DNA of 64,000 nt from Lutimonas zeaxanthinifaciens (GTDB lineage: Bacteria > Bacteroidota > Bacteroidia > Flavobacteriales > Flavobacteriaceae), in assembly GCF_030503675.1 (NCBI RefSeq), contig NZ_CP129964.1, positions 3,348,001 to 3,412,000 on the forward strand, in the 5' to 3' direction. Position 1 is the first letter of the stretch. Each line of letters begins with the position of its first letter. Positions 18,721-25,967 of the stretch are shown here, in pieces. The notes below the pieces were generated by a model, which did not search any database, had not been told where the DNA came from, and was given only the letters and a program-made list of their open reading frames with translations. A program made the position numbers and the translations under genes.

Positions 18721-20055
18721 ATGAAAAGGTATTCGCTCATCTTTCTCATGTTGATCTGTACAATTCAGCTTTCAGCGCAAACTGATTATAAACCCTCTGC
18801 GGCTAACCTGGAAGCCAGGGAATGGTTTGAAAATGCCAAATTCGGCATGTTTGTCCATTGGGGTGTTTACAGCGTACTGGGTGACGGAGAATGGGTGATG
18901 AACAATCAAAATATTTCCATCAGTGCTTATGATAAATTACCGGGATTTTTTAATCCTCAGGAATTTGATGCTGACCAGTGGGTCAAACTTGCAAAAGATG
19001 CAGGAATGAAGTACATCACCATTACGAGCAGGCATCATGACGGGTTCTCCATGTTTGATACCGAAGCCTCTGATTTCAATATAGTTGACGCTACTCCCTA
19101 TAAAAAGGATGTTCTAAAGTCCTTGGCCGAGGCTTGTAGCAAAGAAGGAATTAAATTGTTTTTTTATTATTCTCTTCTCGACTGGAGGCATGATGATTAT
19201 TTCCCGAAAGGAAGGACAGGAAACGGAATCGAAGGAAGAGCAGCTTCCGGAGAGTGGGAAAAGTATATTGAGTTTATGAAAGTTCAGCTGACCGAATTGC
19301 TCACAAATTATGGCGATATTGCCGGAATCTGGTTTGATGGCCACTGGGATCAGAAGGAATGGGACGGTAAAAAATTTGGGGCCGTAAAAGTAGACTGGCA
19401 CTATGATGAAATCTACACCCTGATACATGAATTACAGCCTCAATGCCTCATTGGGAACAATCACCACCTCGCTCCTATTGCCGGTGAGGATTTTCAGATG
19501 TTTGAAAAAGATCTTCCGGGGAAGAACACGACCGGTTGGGGTACCAGCTCAGATGACATTGGTTCCCTTCCTAAAGAAGTTTGTGAAACCATAAACGGTT
19601 CATGGGGATTTAACCTTCAGGATAAAAAACACAAATCTGAAAAAGAATTGATCCAATACCTGATCAATGCGGCGGGTTATGGGAGTAATTTATTGTTAAA
19701 TGTTGGCCCAATGCCCAATGGTAAGATCCAGGAAGAACATGTCAACTCCTTAAAAAGTATAGGTAAATGGCTCGAAAAATACGGAGAAACCATCTATGGC
19801 AGCAGACAAGGGCCCGTTCCTCCAAGTTCGGAAATGGTATCAACTCAAAAGGATGAAAAAATCTATCTCCATCTGCTCAATGAGCAAATCGAAACTTACC
19901 TCATCCCCGATTTTGAGGGAAAAATCAGAAAAATGTCCTTTTATGACAGTGGTAAAAAAGTAACCCATAAAGTTGACGAATACGGGCTGGCTTTTAATGT
20001 CCCGAAAGAAGAAAGAAACAATATTGATACGATCATCGTTCTGGAACTCCGTTAA
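18721..20055 (+). CDS. GH29 alpha-L-fucosidase, secreted
   Basis: A signal peptide (ending QLSAQ) precedes a GH29 catalytic domain. Diagnostic segments are FGMFVHWGVYSV (41-52), RHHDGF (104-109), and IWFDGHWD, in which Asp206 is the expected nucleophile. FYYSLLDW and the C-terminal LLLNVGPMPNG are also family-typical. It would release alpha-linked L-fucose from glycans in the periplasm or outside the cell. The length (444) means a catalytic domain plus only a small beta domain. The upstream aldo/keto reductase is close enough to share a transcript; no SusC/SusD pair is nearby, so this is not a canonical polysaccharide-utilization locus. Confidence 0.93.
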   Translation: MKRYSLIFLMLICTIQLSAQTDYKPSAANLEAREWFENAKFGMFVHWGVYSVLGDGEWVMNNQNISISAYDKLPGFFNPQEFDADQWVKLAKDAGMKYITITSRHHDGFSMFDTEASDFNIVDATPYKKDVLKSLAEACSKEGIKLFFYYSLLDWRHDDYFPKGRTGNGIEGRAASGEWEKYIEFMKVQLTELLTNYGDIAGIWFDGHWDQKEWDGKKFGAVKVDWHYDEIYTLIHELQPQCLIGNNHHLAPIAGEDFQMFEKDLPGKNTTGWGTSSDDIGSLPKEVCETINGSWGFNLQDKKHKSEKELIQYLINAAGYGSNLLLNVGPMPNGKIQEEHVNSLKSIGKWLEKYGETIYGSRQGPVPPSSEMVSTQKDEKIYLHLLNEQIETYLIPDFEGKIRKMSFYDSGKKVTHKVDEYGLAFNVPKEERNNIDTIIVLELR

Positions 20056-20063
20056 AATTTTTG

Positions 20064-20447
20064 CTAACTGGTTTTAACAGCGGTAACCTCAATTTCAATT
20101 TTCATCTTGTCATCTGCAAGGCCGGCTGAAATCATTGTTGCCGCAGGCTTGATTCCTCCAAAATACTTTTTTAGAACGGGCCAGCACTTTTCAAATTCCT
20201 TAGCCACCGGTAAAATATAAGTTACTCGCACAACATCAACAAGAGAAGAATCAGCTTCATGTAAAGCCGTATCAATATTTCGAATACATTGTTCCGTTTG
20301 CTCAACGATATCATCGGAAATCGACATGGTATCATAGTCGTATCCTGTTGTTCCGGAAACAAATATCATATCGCCGACAACAACCGCCCTGGAATATCCA
20401 ATCTGATCCTCAAAAGCTGAACCTGAACTGATCAATTTTCTTTTCAT
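20064..20447 (-). CDS. RidA/YjgF-family protein lacking the canonical Arg
   Basis: A 127-residue Rid-fold protein: IFVSGTTGYD, EQTEQCIRNIDTALHEADSS (in pieces), VVRVTYIL and a C-terminal KIEIEVTAV. Archetypal RidA hydrolyses reactive enamine/imine intermediates with an arginine in a P-A-R-S motif; here the aligned segment is KPAATMIS, so that Arg is missing and deaminase activity is doubtful. It probably belongs to one of the divergent Rid subgroups. It sits 20 bp downstream of trpS on the same strand and converges with the fucosidase gene. Confidence 0.88.
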   Translation of the reverse strand: MKRKLISSGSAFEDQIGYSRAVVVGDMIFVSGTTGYDYDTMSISDDIVEQTEQCIRNIDTALHEADSSLVDVVRVTYILPVAKEFEKCWPVLKKYFGGIKPAATMISAGLADDKMKIEIEVTAVKTS

Positions 20448-20467
20448 CTGATCTAATTTTTCAAACC

Positions 20468-21436
20468 CTAATAACCCAATTTGGTTCGCACTCTTTTCAG
20501 AACATCATCAGCAACCAAATGCGCCTTTCTTGCGCCTTCAAGAAGCACTTTGTCTACTTCTTCCAGGTGCTCCATATAATAATAATATTTTTCTCTTTCA
20601 GGCCCGAACTTATCAATAAGCAACTCATAAAAGGCTTGTTTGGCATGCCCGTAACCGTAATTGCCCCCTAAATAATTTGATCGCATCGCTTCAACCTGTT
20701 CTTCATTGGCAACAAGTTTATAGAGCGCAAATAAATTACAATTATCAGGGTCTTTCGGATCTTCCATTGGGGTGGAATCCGTCTTGATCTTCATGATCTG
20801 TTTTCTAAGTTTTTTATCGGGTAAAAAGATATCGATGATATTCCCTTTGGATTTACTCATTTTTTCGCCATCCGTTCCTGGCACGTACATGGTACTTTCC
20901 TGAAGTTTTGCCTGAGGAGGAACCAGGGTCTCCCCCATCTGATGGTTGAATCTGTTGGCCACGTCTCTCGACATTTCCAAATGCTGCAACTGATCCTTTC
21001 CAACAGGAACAACATCAGCATCATACAAAAGAATATCCGCCGCCATGAGCATGGGGTAACTGAAAAGGCCCGAATTTACGTCTTCCAATCGATCCGCTTT
21101 ATCCTTGAAACTATGGGCCAGGGTCAGTCTTTGATAGGGATAAAAACAACTCAGGTACCAGGTTAACTCTGTAACCTGCGGGACATCACTTTGTCTGTAA
21201 AACACCGTTTTATTAACATCCACACCAAAAGCAAGCCAGGTAGCCGCGGTACTGTAGGTATTTTGTCTTAATTCTTCCGCATTTTTAATTTGAGTTAAAG
21301 AATGTAAGTCTGCAATAAAAAGAAAGGATTCTTCTTTTGATACTTTTGACATTTCGATGGCCGGAATAATGGCTCCCAGTAAATTACCTAAATGAGGCGT
21401 ACCCGTACTCTGTACCCCTGTTAATATTCTTGACAT
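20468..21436 (-). CDS. trpS: Tryptophan--tRNA ligase
   Basis: This class I aminoacyl-tRNA synthetase charges tRNA-Trp. The HIGH-like motif is TPHLGN (13-18) and the KMSKS loop is KMSKSKGN (about 192-199). Other family features are FLFIADLHSLTQ, the substrate-pocket segment YPMLMAADILLYDADVVPVG in pieces, and GKDQLQHLEMSRDVA. Length (322) is normal. A -7 box (TATTTTTG on the minus strand, 21460-21467) lies 24 bp upstream, enclosed by an inverted repeat. The Rid-like gene follows it. Confidence 0.97.
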   Translation of the reverse strand: MSRILTGVQSTGTPHLGNLLGAIIPAIEMSKVSKEESFLFIADLHSLTQIKNAEELRQNTYSTAATWLAFGVDVNKTVFYRQSDVPQVTELTWYLSCFYPYQRLTLAHSFKDKADRLEDVNSGLFSYPMLMAADILLYDADVVPVGKDQLQHLEMSRDVANRFNHQMGETLVPPQAKLQESTMYVPGTDGEKMSKSKGNIIDIFLPDKKLRKQIMKIKTDSTPMEDPKDPDNCNLFALYKLVANEEQVEAMRSNYLGGNYGYGHAKQAFYELLIDKFGPEREKYYYYMEHLEEVDKVLLEGARKAHLVADDVLKRVRTKLGY

Positions 21437-21451
21437 GTGACTTTCTTAAAT

Positions 21452-21483
21452 TTCAATGGCAAAAATAAGGAAATACCATTGAA
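21452..21483 (-). promoter_or_regulatory. trpS promoter embedded in an inverted repeat
   Basis: On the minus strand TATTTTTG (21467-21460) matches TAnnTTTG. It lies inside an 8-bp perfect inverted repeat, TTCAATGG (21452-21459) and CCATTGAA (21476-21483), which could be a repressor site or a leader hairpin. Confidence 0.45.
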
Positions 21484-21547
21484 TTCATAAGGATTCCTTT
21501 AGAGATTCTTAGAGTTCATCCATTCGACGAATGAAAGTGATTTTTGT

Positions 21548-21796
21548 TTACTTTTTAATGAGCCTTCCTACGTATAATATCAAGACCGCACCAACAACTG
21601 CCGTAACCAGAGAACCCAGGATACCTCCATCAGCAGAGAATCCGAGAAAACTAAACAACCATCCGCCTACTACCCCACCAATGATACCCAAAACCATATT
21701 CATAAGCAGGCCAAAGCCACCGCCTTGCATAATTTTTCCCGCCAGCCATCCGGCAATGGCACCAATAATAATAAAATAGAGAAAGCTCATAATCAA
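21548..21796 (-). CDS. GlsB/YeaQ/YmgE-family small membrane protein
   Basis: This 82-residue inner-membrane protein has three hydrophobic segments with glycine-rich turns: IIIGAIAGWLAGKIMQGGGFG, MVLGIIGGVVGGWLF and a C-terminal VTAVVGAVLILYVGRL. This is the transglycosylase-associated (YeaQ) family, often induced by stress, with no defined biochemical role. It is transcribed on its own, divergent from the hemolysin-III homologue. Confidence 0.9.
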   Translation of the reverse strand: MIMSFLYFIIIGAIAGWLAGKIMQGGGFGLLMNMVLGIIGGVVGGWLFSFLGFSADGGILGSLVTAVVGAVLILYVGRLIKK

Positions 21797-21876
21797 AAGT
21801 TTAATTAGTTACATTTATAAAAGTAGCGAAAAAATTTGAACTCTTTTTATTGACATTTTTATTAATTTTGAAAACT

Positions 21877-22524
21877 ATGAAAAAGGAAACCACATTTTAC
21901 GACTCTAAAGAGGAAACGCTCAACGTCATAACGCATGCCATTGGTTTTGTACTTAGTATCATTGCCCTTGTGGTACTATTGGTCAGTGCTTCGAAGAACG
22001 GATCCGCAACGCTGATCACCAGTTTTGCCATTTTTGGAAGCAGCCTGATTGTTTTATACGCAGCGTCGACATTCTATCATTACACTAAAAATCCGGATTT
22101 ACGTTTAAAACTGAACATTCTCGATCATGCCGCAATATATGTTCTTATTGCCGGAACTTATACCCCGTTTGCCCTGGTTGTCCTCAAAGGATGGGTAGGA
22201 TGGACCATTTTTGGAATTTCATGGGGTTTGGCACTTATCGGGATCATCTTTAAAGTTTTTTACTTTGGAAGGTTCGACAGACTTTCAACCATCGCCTATG
22301 TGCTCATGGGATGGGTCGTTATTTTTGCCATTAAACCCCTGATCGAAAGTTTTCCTGTTGGTGGATTATACTGGTTGTTCGGTGGTGGCCTCGCCTATAC
22401 GATCGGCGCTGTATTATACAGTATTAAAAAGATCCGATTTAATCATGCGATCTTCCATGTTTGTGTCCTGATCGGCAGTTTCTGTCATTTTATGGCTGTA
22501 TTCAACTATATCCTTCCAGAATAA
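21877..22524 (+). CDS. Hemolysin III family (PAQR-type) membrane protein
   Basis: Seven hydrophobic segments and the family's metal-ligand motifs are present: EETLNVITHAIGF at the start, SSLIVLYAASTFYHY, LDHAAIYVLIAGTYTPF, and FHVCVLIGSFCHF at the end. The Ser-His-Asp-His set is the one proposed to bind zinc in PAQR proteins. Despite the name, most bacterial members are not shown to be haemolytic; a role in membrane lipid homeostasis is plausible. I start at 21877; an in-frame TTG at 21850 is upstream. The gene converges on holB. Confidence 0.92.
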   Translation: MKKETTFYDSKEETLNVITHAIGFVLSIIALVVLLVSASKNGSATLITSFAIFGSSLIVLYAASTFYHYTKNPDLRLKLNILDHAAIYVLIAGTYTPFALVVLKGWVGWTIFGISWGLALIGIIFKVFYFGRFDRLSTIAYVLMGWVVIFAIKPLIESFPVGGLYWLFGGGLAYTIGAVLYSIKKIRFNHAIFHVCVLIGSFCHFMAVFNYILPE

Positions 22525-22531
22525 TGAAGGC

Positions 22532-23686
22532 TTATTGTTCTTCTTTTTGATGAAGATAACGGGTTAGATTCATTGAAAGGTCCAGAAAGATGATTCTCGC
22601 ATTACCGTTTCTTTGGATATGATACATCGCATCTTCAATGGCCTTATTGATATCTTCAATATTCGCACCATGTACGAAGGGAGCAAATTTCTCGATATCA
22701 AAATTGTTTTGAGATTCATAAAAAACAAGGGAACGCGCATTATAATTAGTAAGCAGGGCCTGACGGAAAAAATGTGAGCAGTATTTTAAAAATCTTTTTT
22801 GTGTTTCTCTTCCTGTTTTAGCGATCTCTTCGCTCCATTTGATAAGATCCTGAACCACGGTGGCATCTCCTTTCGCCTTGAAGGCCGCCCGTACCCAGGT
22901 CACGAACCATTTTTCAAAAGCCTCTTCGTTATCATCATGTTTTAAAAGATGCAGGGCCTTGTTCCAGTTACCGTTTGATTGCTGGGCTATTTTGATGGCC
23001 TGATTCTCATCAACCTGATGACGGCTCATCAGTGTGTCAATAATATTTTGCTCTGTAAGGGGTTGAAAATGCAGGACCTGGCACCTTGATAATATGGTTT
23101 TTATAATAAGCTCTTCGTTTTCGGCTATCAATAAGAACAGTGTTTTTTCAGGTGGTTCTTCAATTAACTTAAGCAACTTGTTCGAGGCAGGAGCATTCAT
23201 CCGTTCAGCCATCCAAATGATCATGACCTTAAATCCGCCCTCAAAGGGTTTTAAGATCAGTTTCTTTACGATATCCTCTGCTTCGTGAACTCCAATCTGA
23301 CCCTGCTTGTTCTCAATTCCCAGTAGCTGGTACCAATTGAACAGGCTGCCATATGGGGTCTCGTGAACAAATTTTCTCCATTCCTCCATAAAATCATTAC
23401 TGGTGGGATGCTTTTTTACTTTTTGGCTTTTCGTTACCGGAAATGCAAAATGGAGGTCAGGATGACCCAGTTTCTCAAACTTCATATTACAGGCCGCGTT
23501 ACCTGTGTCGTTCTCTCCATCTTTGTTTTGACAAAGAATATACTGGGCATAGGCAATTGCCAAAGGAAGCACCCCGCTACCCGTTGGAGCAATAAATAAC
23601 TGGGCATGAGGAATTCTGGAATTCTCTACTGTTTTTATCAAATGATGTTTGATATGTTCCTGCCCAATGATGTCTGAAAATAGCAT
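22532..23686 (-). CDS. holB: DNA polymerase III subunit delta'
   Basis: This is a clamp-loader subunit of the AAA+ family: FSDIIGQEHIKHHL, RIPHAQLFIAPTGSG (a degenerate P-loop lacking the usual GK[ST], as expected for delta'), a cysteine-bearing zinc-module region (ILCQ, NAACNMKFEKLGHPDLHF), KVMIIWMAERMN, NKLLKLIEEPPEKTLF and the sensor-1/arginine-finger-like LSRCQ. Length (384) is typical for Bacteroidota. It acts in the cytoplasm in sliding-clamp loading. No cotranscribed neighbour is evident. Confidence 0.94.
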   Translation of the reverse strand: MLFSDIIGQEHIKHHLIKTVENSRIPHAQLFIAPTGSGVLPLAIAYAQYILCQNKDGENDTGNAACNMKFEKLGHPDLHFAFPVTKSQKVKKHPTSNDFMEEWRKFVHETPYGSLFNWYQLLGIENKQGQIGVHEAEDIVKKLILKPFEGGFKVMIIWMAERMNAPASNKLLKLIEEPPEKTLFLLIAENEELIIKTILSRCQVLHFQPLTEQNIIDTLMSRHQVDENQAIKIAQQSNGNWNKALHLLKHDDNEEAFEKWFVTWVRAAFKAKGDATVVQDLIKWSEEIAKTGRETQKRFLKYCSHFFRQALLTNYNARSLVFYESQNNFDIEKFAPFVHGANIEDINKAIEDAMYHIQRNGNARIIFLDLSMNLTRYLHQKEEQ

Positions 23687-23854
23687 CTCAAATGATCTTA
23701 GTGTACAAAGAAAACAAAAAGTTAGGATTTAGATGGATATTGAACAATGAAATTCCGGGACTGTGATAACTTAAAAAAAACTATTTTTGCCAAAATGTAA
23801 AAAAGCCGTCAGCGACGGATGTAAATCAAAAATACCTGATCGAAATTTTCAGCC

Positions 23855-24085
23855 ATGGTAATTATCACCTTACAAAGGAAAAAATGTATCGGATGCAATT
23901 ATTGTGTGGAGCTCGCTCCAAAACAATTTCAAATGTCTAAAAAGGACGGGAAATCGGTATTGCTTCATTCTACCGAAAAAAAAGGTTTTTTTACGATAAA
24001 ATCTCCCGATATGTCGATCCTGGAGAATGCGATAAAAGCAAAAGAAGCTTGCCCCGTGAACATTATAAGCGTGAAGGAAAAATAG
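23855..24085 (+). CDS. Small single-cluster ferredoxin
   Basis: A 76-residue protein with C11-x2-C14-x2-C17 (CIGCNYC) and a fourth cysteine in ACPV at 66. This spacing fits a single [4Fe-4S] or [3Fe-4S] cluster ferredoxin of the kind that passes electrons to oxidoreductases or P450s. The central region (FQMSKKDGKSVLL) is the usual insert. TATTTTTG at 23782-23789 is a good -7 box, and a short CCGTC/GACGG hairpin lies in the leader. No redox partner is adjacent. Confidence 0.88.
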   Translation: MVIITLQRKKCIGCNYCVELAPKQFQMSKKDGKSVLLHSTEKKGFFTIKSPDMSILENAIKAKEACPVNIISVKEK

Positions 24086-24273
24086 TGTTCCTGCTTATTA
24101 AATTCCGATCGTGTTTATAGTTTATCTTTATTGAGTATATTTACCTAAATTTTTTAGAATCTATATTGAGAATTTACCTTCAGCAAAAATGTTTGGTGTG
24201 AAGAAAATTATGAAGATTTAAGCTGCTAATAGCCAGGTAAATAACTTTTCTCAATTCAAAATAAAGACATATT

Positions 24274-25449
24274 ATGAGCTGTACTTCGTGCTCATCCTCT
24301 ATAAATGGATTGCCTCTGGGCTGCAAAAACAATGGTGCCTGTGCTTCAGGAAGCTGTGATAAAATGAATGTTTTTGACTGGCTCTCGAACATGTCCCTCC
24401 CCAATGGACAGGAACCGTTCAATATTGTAGAGGTAAGGTTCAAAAATGGCCGTAAAGGTTTTTATCGGAATACAAAGGGCCTCACAATTTCAATTGGAGA
24501 CGTGGTTGCTGTTGAAAGTTCACCGGGCCATGATGTTGGGGTGGTATCGCTTACCGGAGAGCTGGTTAAGGTGCAGATGAAAAAGAAGCGGGTATCTACT
24601 TCAAAAGAAGATATCAATCAGGTTTATCGAAAAGCCTCTGAAAAAGACATCGAAATCTGGACAAATGCAAGAAATAAAGAAGTCGAGGTTCAGAGAAAAT
24701 CAAGACTGATCATTACCCGATTAGGATTAAAAATGAAACTTTCTGATGTTGAATTTCAGGGCGACGGAAATAAAGCTACTTTTTACTATACCGCAGATGA
24801 GCGCGTCGATTTCAGGCAGCTTATAAGAGAACTTGCCGGTACTTTTAGCTTAAGGGTTGAAATGAAGCAGGTTGGTCTTAGGCAGGAAGCCTCTCGTTTG
24901 GGTGGTATTGGATCGTGTGGAAGAGAACTTTGCTGCTCTACCTGGCTCACAGACTTTCGATCTGTAAGCACCTCTGCCGCAAGATACCAGCAACTGTCAT
25001 TGAATCCCCAAAAGCTGGCGGGTCAATGCGGAAAATTAAAGTGTTGCCTGAATTATGAGCTGGATTCCTATATGGATGCTTTAAAGACATTTCCTAAAAC
25101 CAATGTGTGGCTGCAAACAGAAAAAGGCCCCGCTGTTTTTCAGAAAATGGATATATTTCAGGGCTGGTTATGGTATGCCTACAAAGAAAACCCTGTAACC
25201 TGGCATAAACTAACCGTAGCGCAGACAAACCAGATCATTGAGCTTAACAGAAACAAGTCGAAAGCAACAAGTCTTGAAGAATATGCTTTGGAATTAGAAT
25301 TTGAGGCAACGGAAACTTCAAAGTTTACGGATGTGGTGGGGCAGGACAGCCTGACCCGTTTCGACAAGCCTAAGTTCAAAAGAAAGAAAAAAAGGAAAAA
25401 CCGCAATTTCAGAAATAACAAAAAGAATCTTCAAAAAAAGAAAAATTAA
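24274..25449 (+). CDS. ricT: RicT/YaaT-like PSP1-domain iron-sulfur protein
   Basis: The protein carries a cysteine-rich N-terminus (C3, C6, C17, C23, C28), then a PSP1 domain, about residues 50-300, with GIGSCGRELCCSTWL and QCGKLKCCLNYELD. RicT is part of the RicTAF iron-sulfur complex that influences RNA processing in Firmicutes; in Bacteroidota its role is inferred. The C-terminal 30 residues are a basic Lys/Arg/Asn tail (KRKKKRKNRNFRNNKK), an RNA-binding-like extension. The gene is 2 bp from gldH, in a gene order (ricT-gldH-PBP1A) that I know as conserved in Flavobacteriia. Confidence 0.9.
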   Translation: MSCTSCSSSINGLPLGCKNNGACASGSCDKMNVFDWLSNMSLPNGQEPFNIVEVRFKNGRKGFYRNTKGLTISIGDVVAVESSPGHDVGVVSLTGELVKVQMKKKRVSTSKEDINQVYRKASEKDIEIWTNARNKEVEVQRKSRLIITRLGLKMKLSDVEFQGDGNKATFYYTADERVDFRQLIRELAGTFSLRVEMKQVGLRQEASRLGGIGSCGRELCCSTWLTDFRSVSTSAARYQQLSLNPQKLAGQCGKLKCCLNYELDSYMDALKTFPKTNVWLQTEKGPAVFQKMDIFQGWLWYAYKENPVTWHKLTVAQTNQIIELNRNKSKATSLEEYALELEFEATETSKFTDVVGQDSLTRFDKPKFKRKKKRKNRNFRNNKKNLQKKKN

Positions 25450-25451
25450 GA

Positions 25452-25967
25452 ATGAGAATTGAATTGAAGAAAAAGGAAACAGGTCTTGTCCAAATTATTT
25501 TGGCTTTGTTTTTTCTTGTGTCTTTTGTTTCCTGTACCAAGGATATGGTTTACAATCAGTACGTACCCATTGAAAACGGAGCGTGGCACAAAGATTCCAT
25601 CATTAATTTCAAAGTCAGTCCGAGCGATACGATCTCGAAAAATAATTTGTATGTTACGTTACGAAATAACAAAGACTATGAATTTAGTAATCTGTTTCTG
25701 ATTGTTGGAATAAAGTTTCCCAACAACTATCAAATTGTCGATACGTTAGAGTATGAAATGACCACTCCCGATGGGCGATTTCTGGGCAACGGAATGACCG
25801 ATATAAAAGAGAATAAACTTGAATATAAAACCAATGTCACATTTTCAATGTCAGGAGATTATAATGTTACTGTTCAGCAGGCGATGCGAAGAACAAGGGA
25901 TATTGATGGCCTAATACACTTAAATGGAATTACAGATGTTGGATTACAAATTGAAAAATTGAATTGA
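25452..25967 (+). CDS. gldH: Gliding motility lipoprotein GldH
   Basis: The signal sequence ends in a lipobox with the acylated cysteine at 28 (FVSCTKD). The mature chain matches GldH: MVYNQYVPIENGAWHKDSI in part, FLIVGIKFPNNYQIVDTLEY in pieces, DGRFLGNGMTDIKENK and QQAMRRTRDI. GldH is needed for gliding and is linked with the type IX secretion apparatus in Flavobacterium. It starts 2 bp after ricT and its stop overlaps the ATG of the PBP1A gene by one base (TGATG), which supports one transcript and coupled translation. Confidence 0.95.
   Translation: MRIELKKKETGLVQIILALFFLVSFVSCTKDMVYNQYVPIENGAWHKDSIINFKVSPSDTISKNNLYVTLRNNKDYEFSNLFLIVGIKFPNNYQIVDTLEYEMTTPDGRFLGNGMTDIKENKLEYKTNVTFSMSGDYNVTVQQAMRRTRDIDGLIHLNGITDVGLQIEKLN

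Noticed and set aside
14883-21533. Two copies of a 13-bp palindrome CATTCGwCGAATG (14883-14895 and 21521-21533)
   Set aside because: Palindromes with 6-bp arms are expected by chance in 64 kb, and the two sites have different positions relative to genes.
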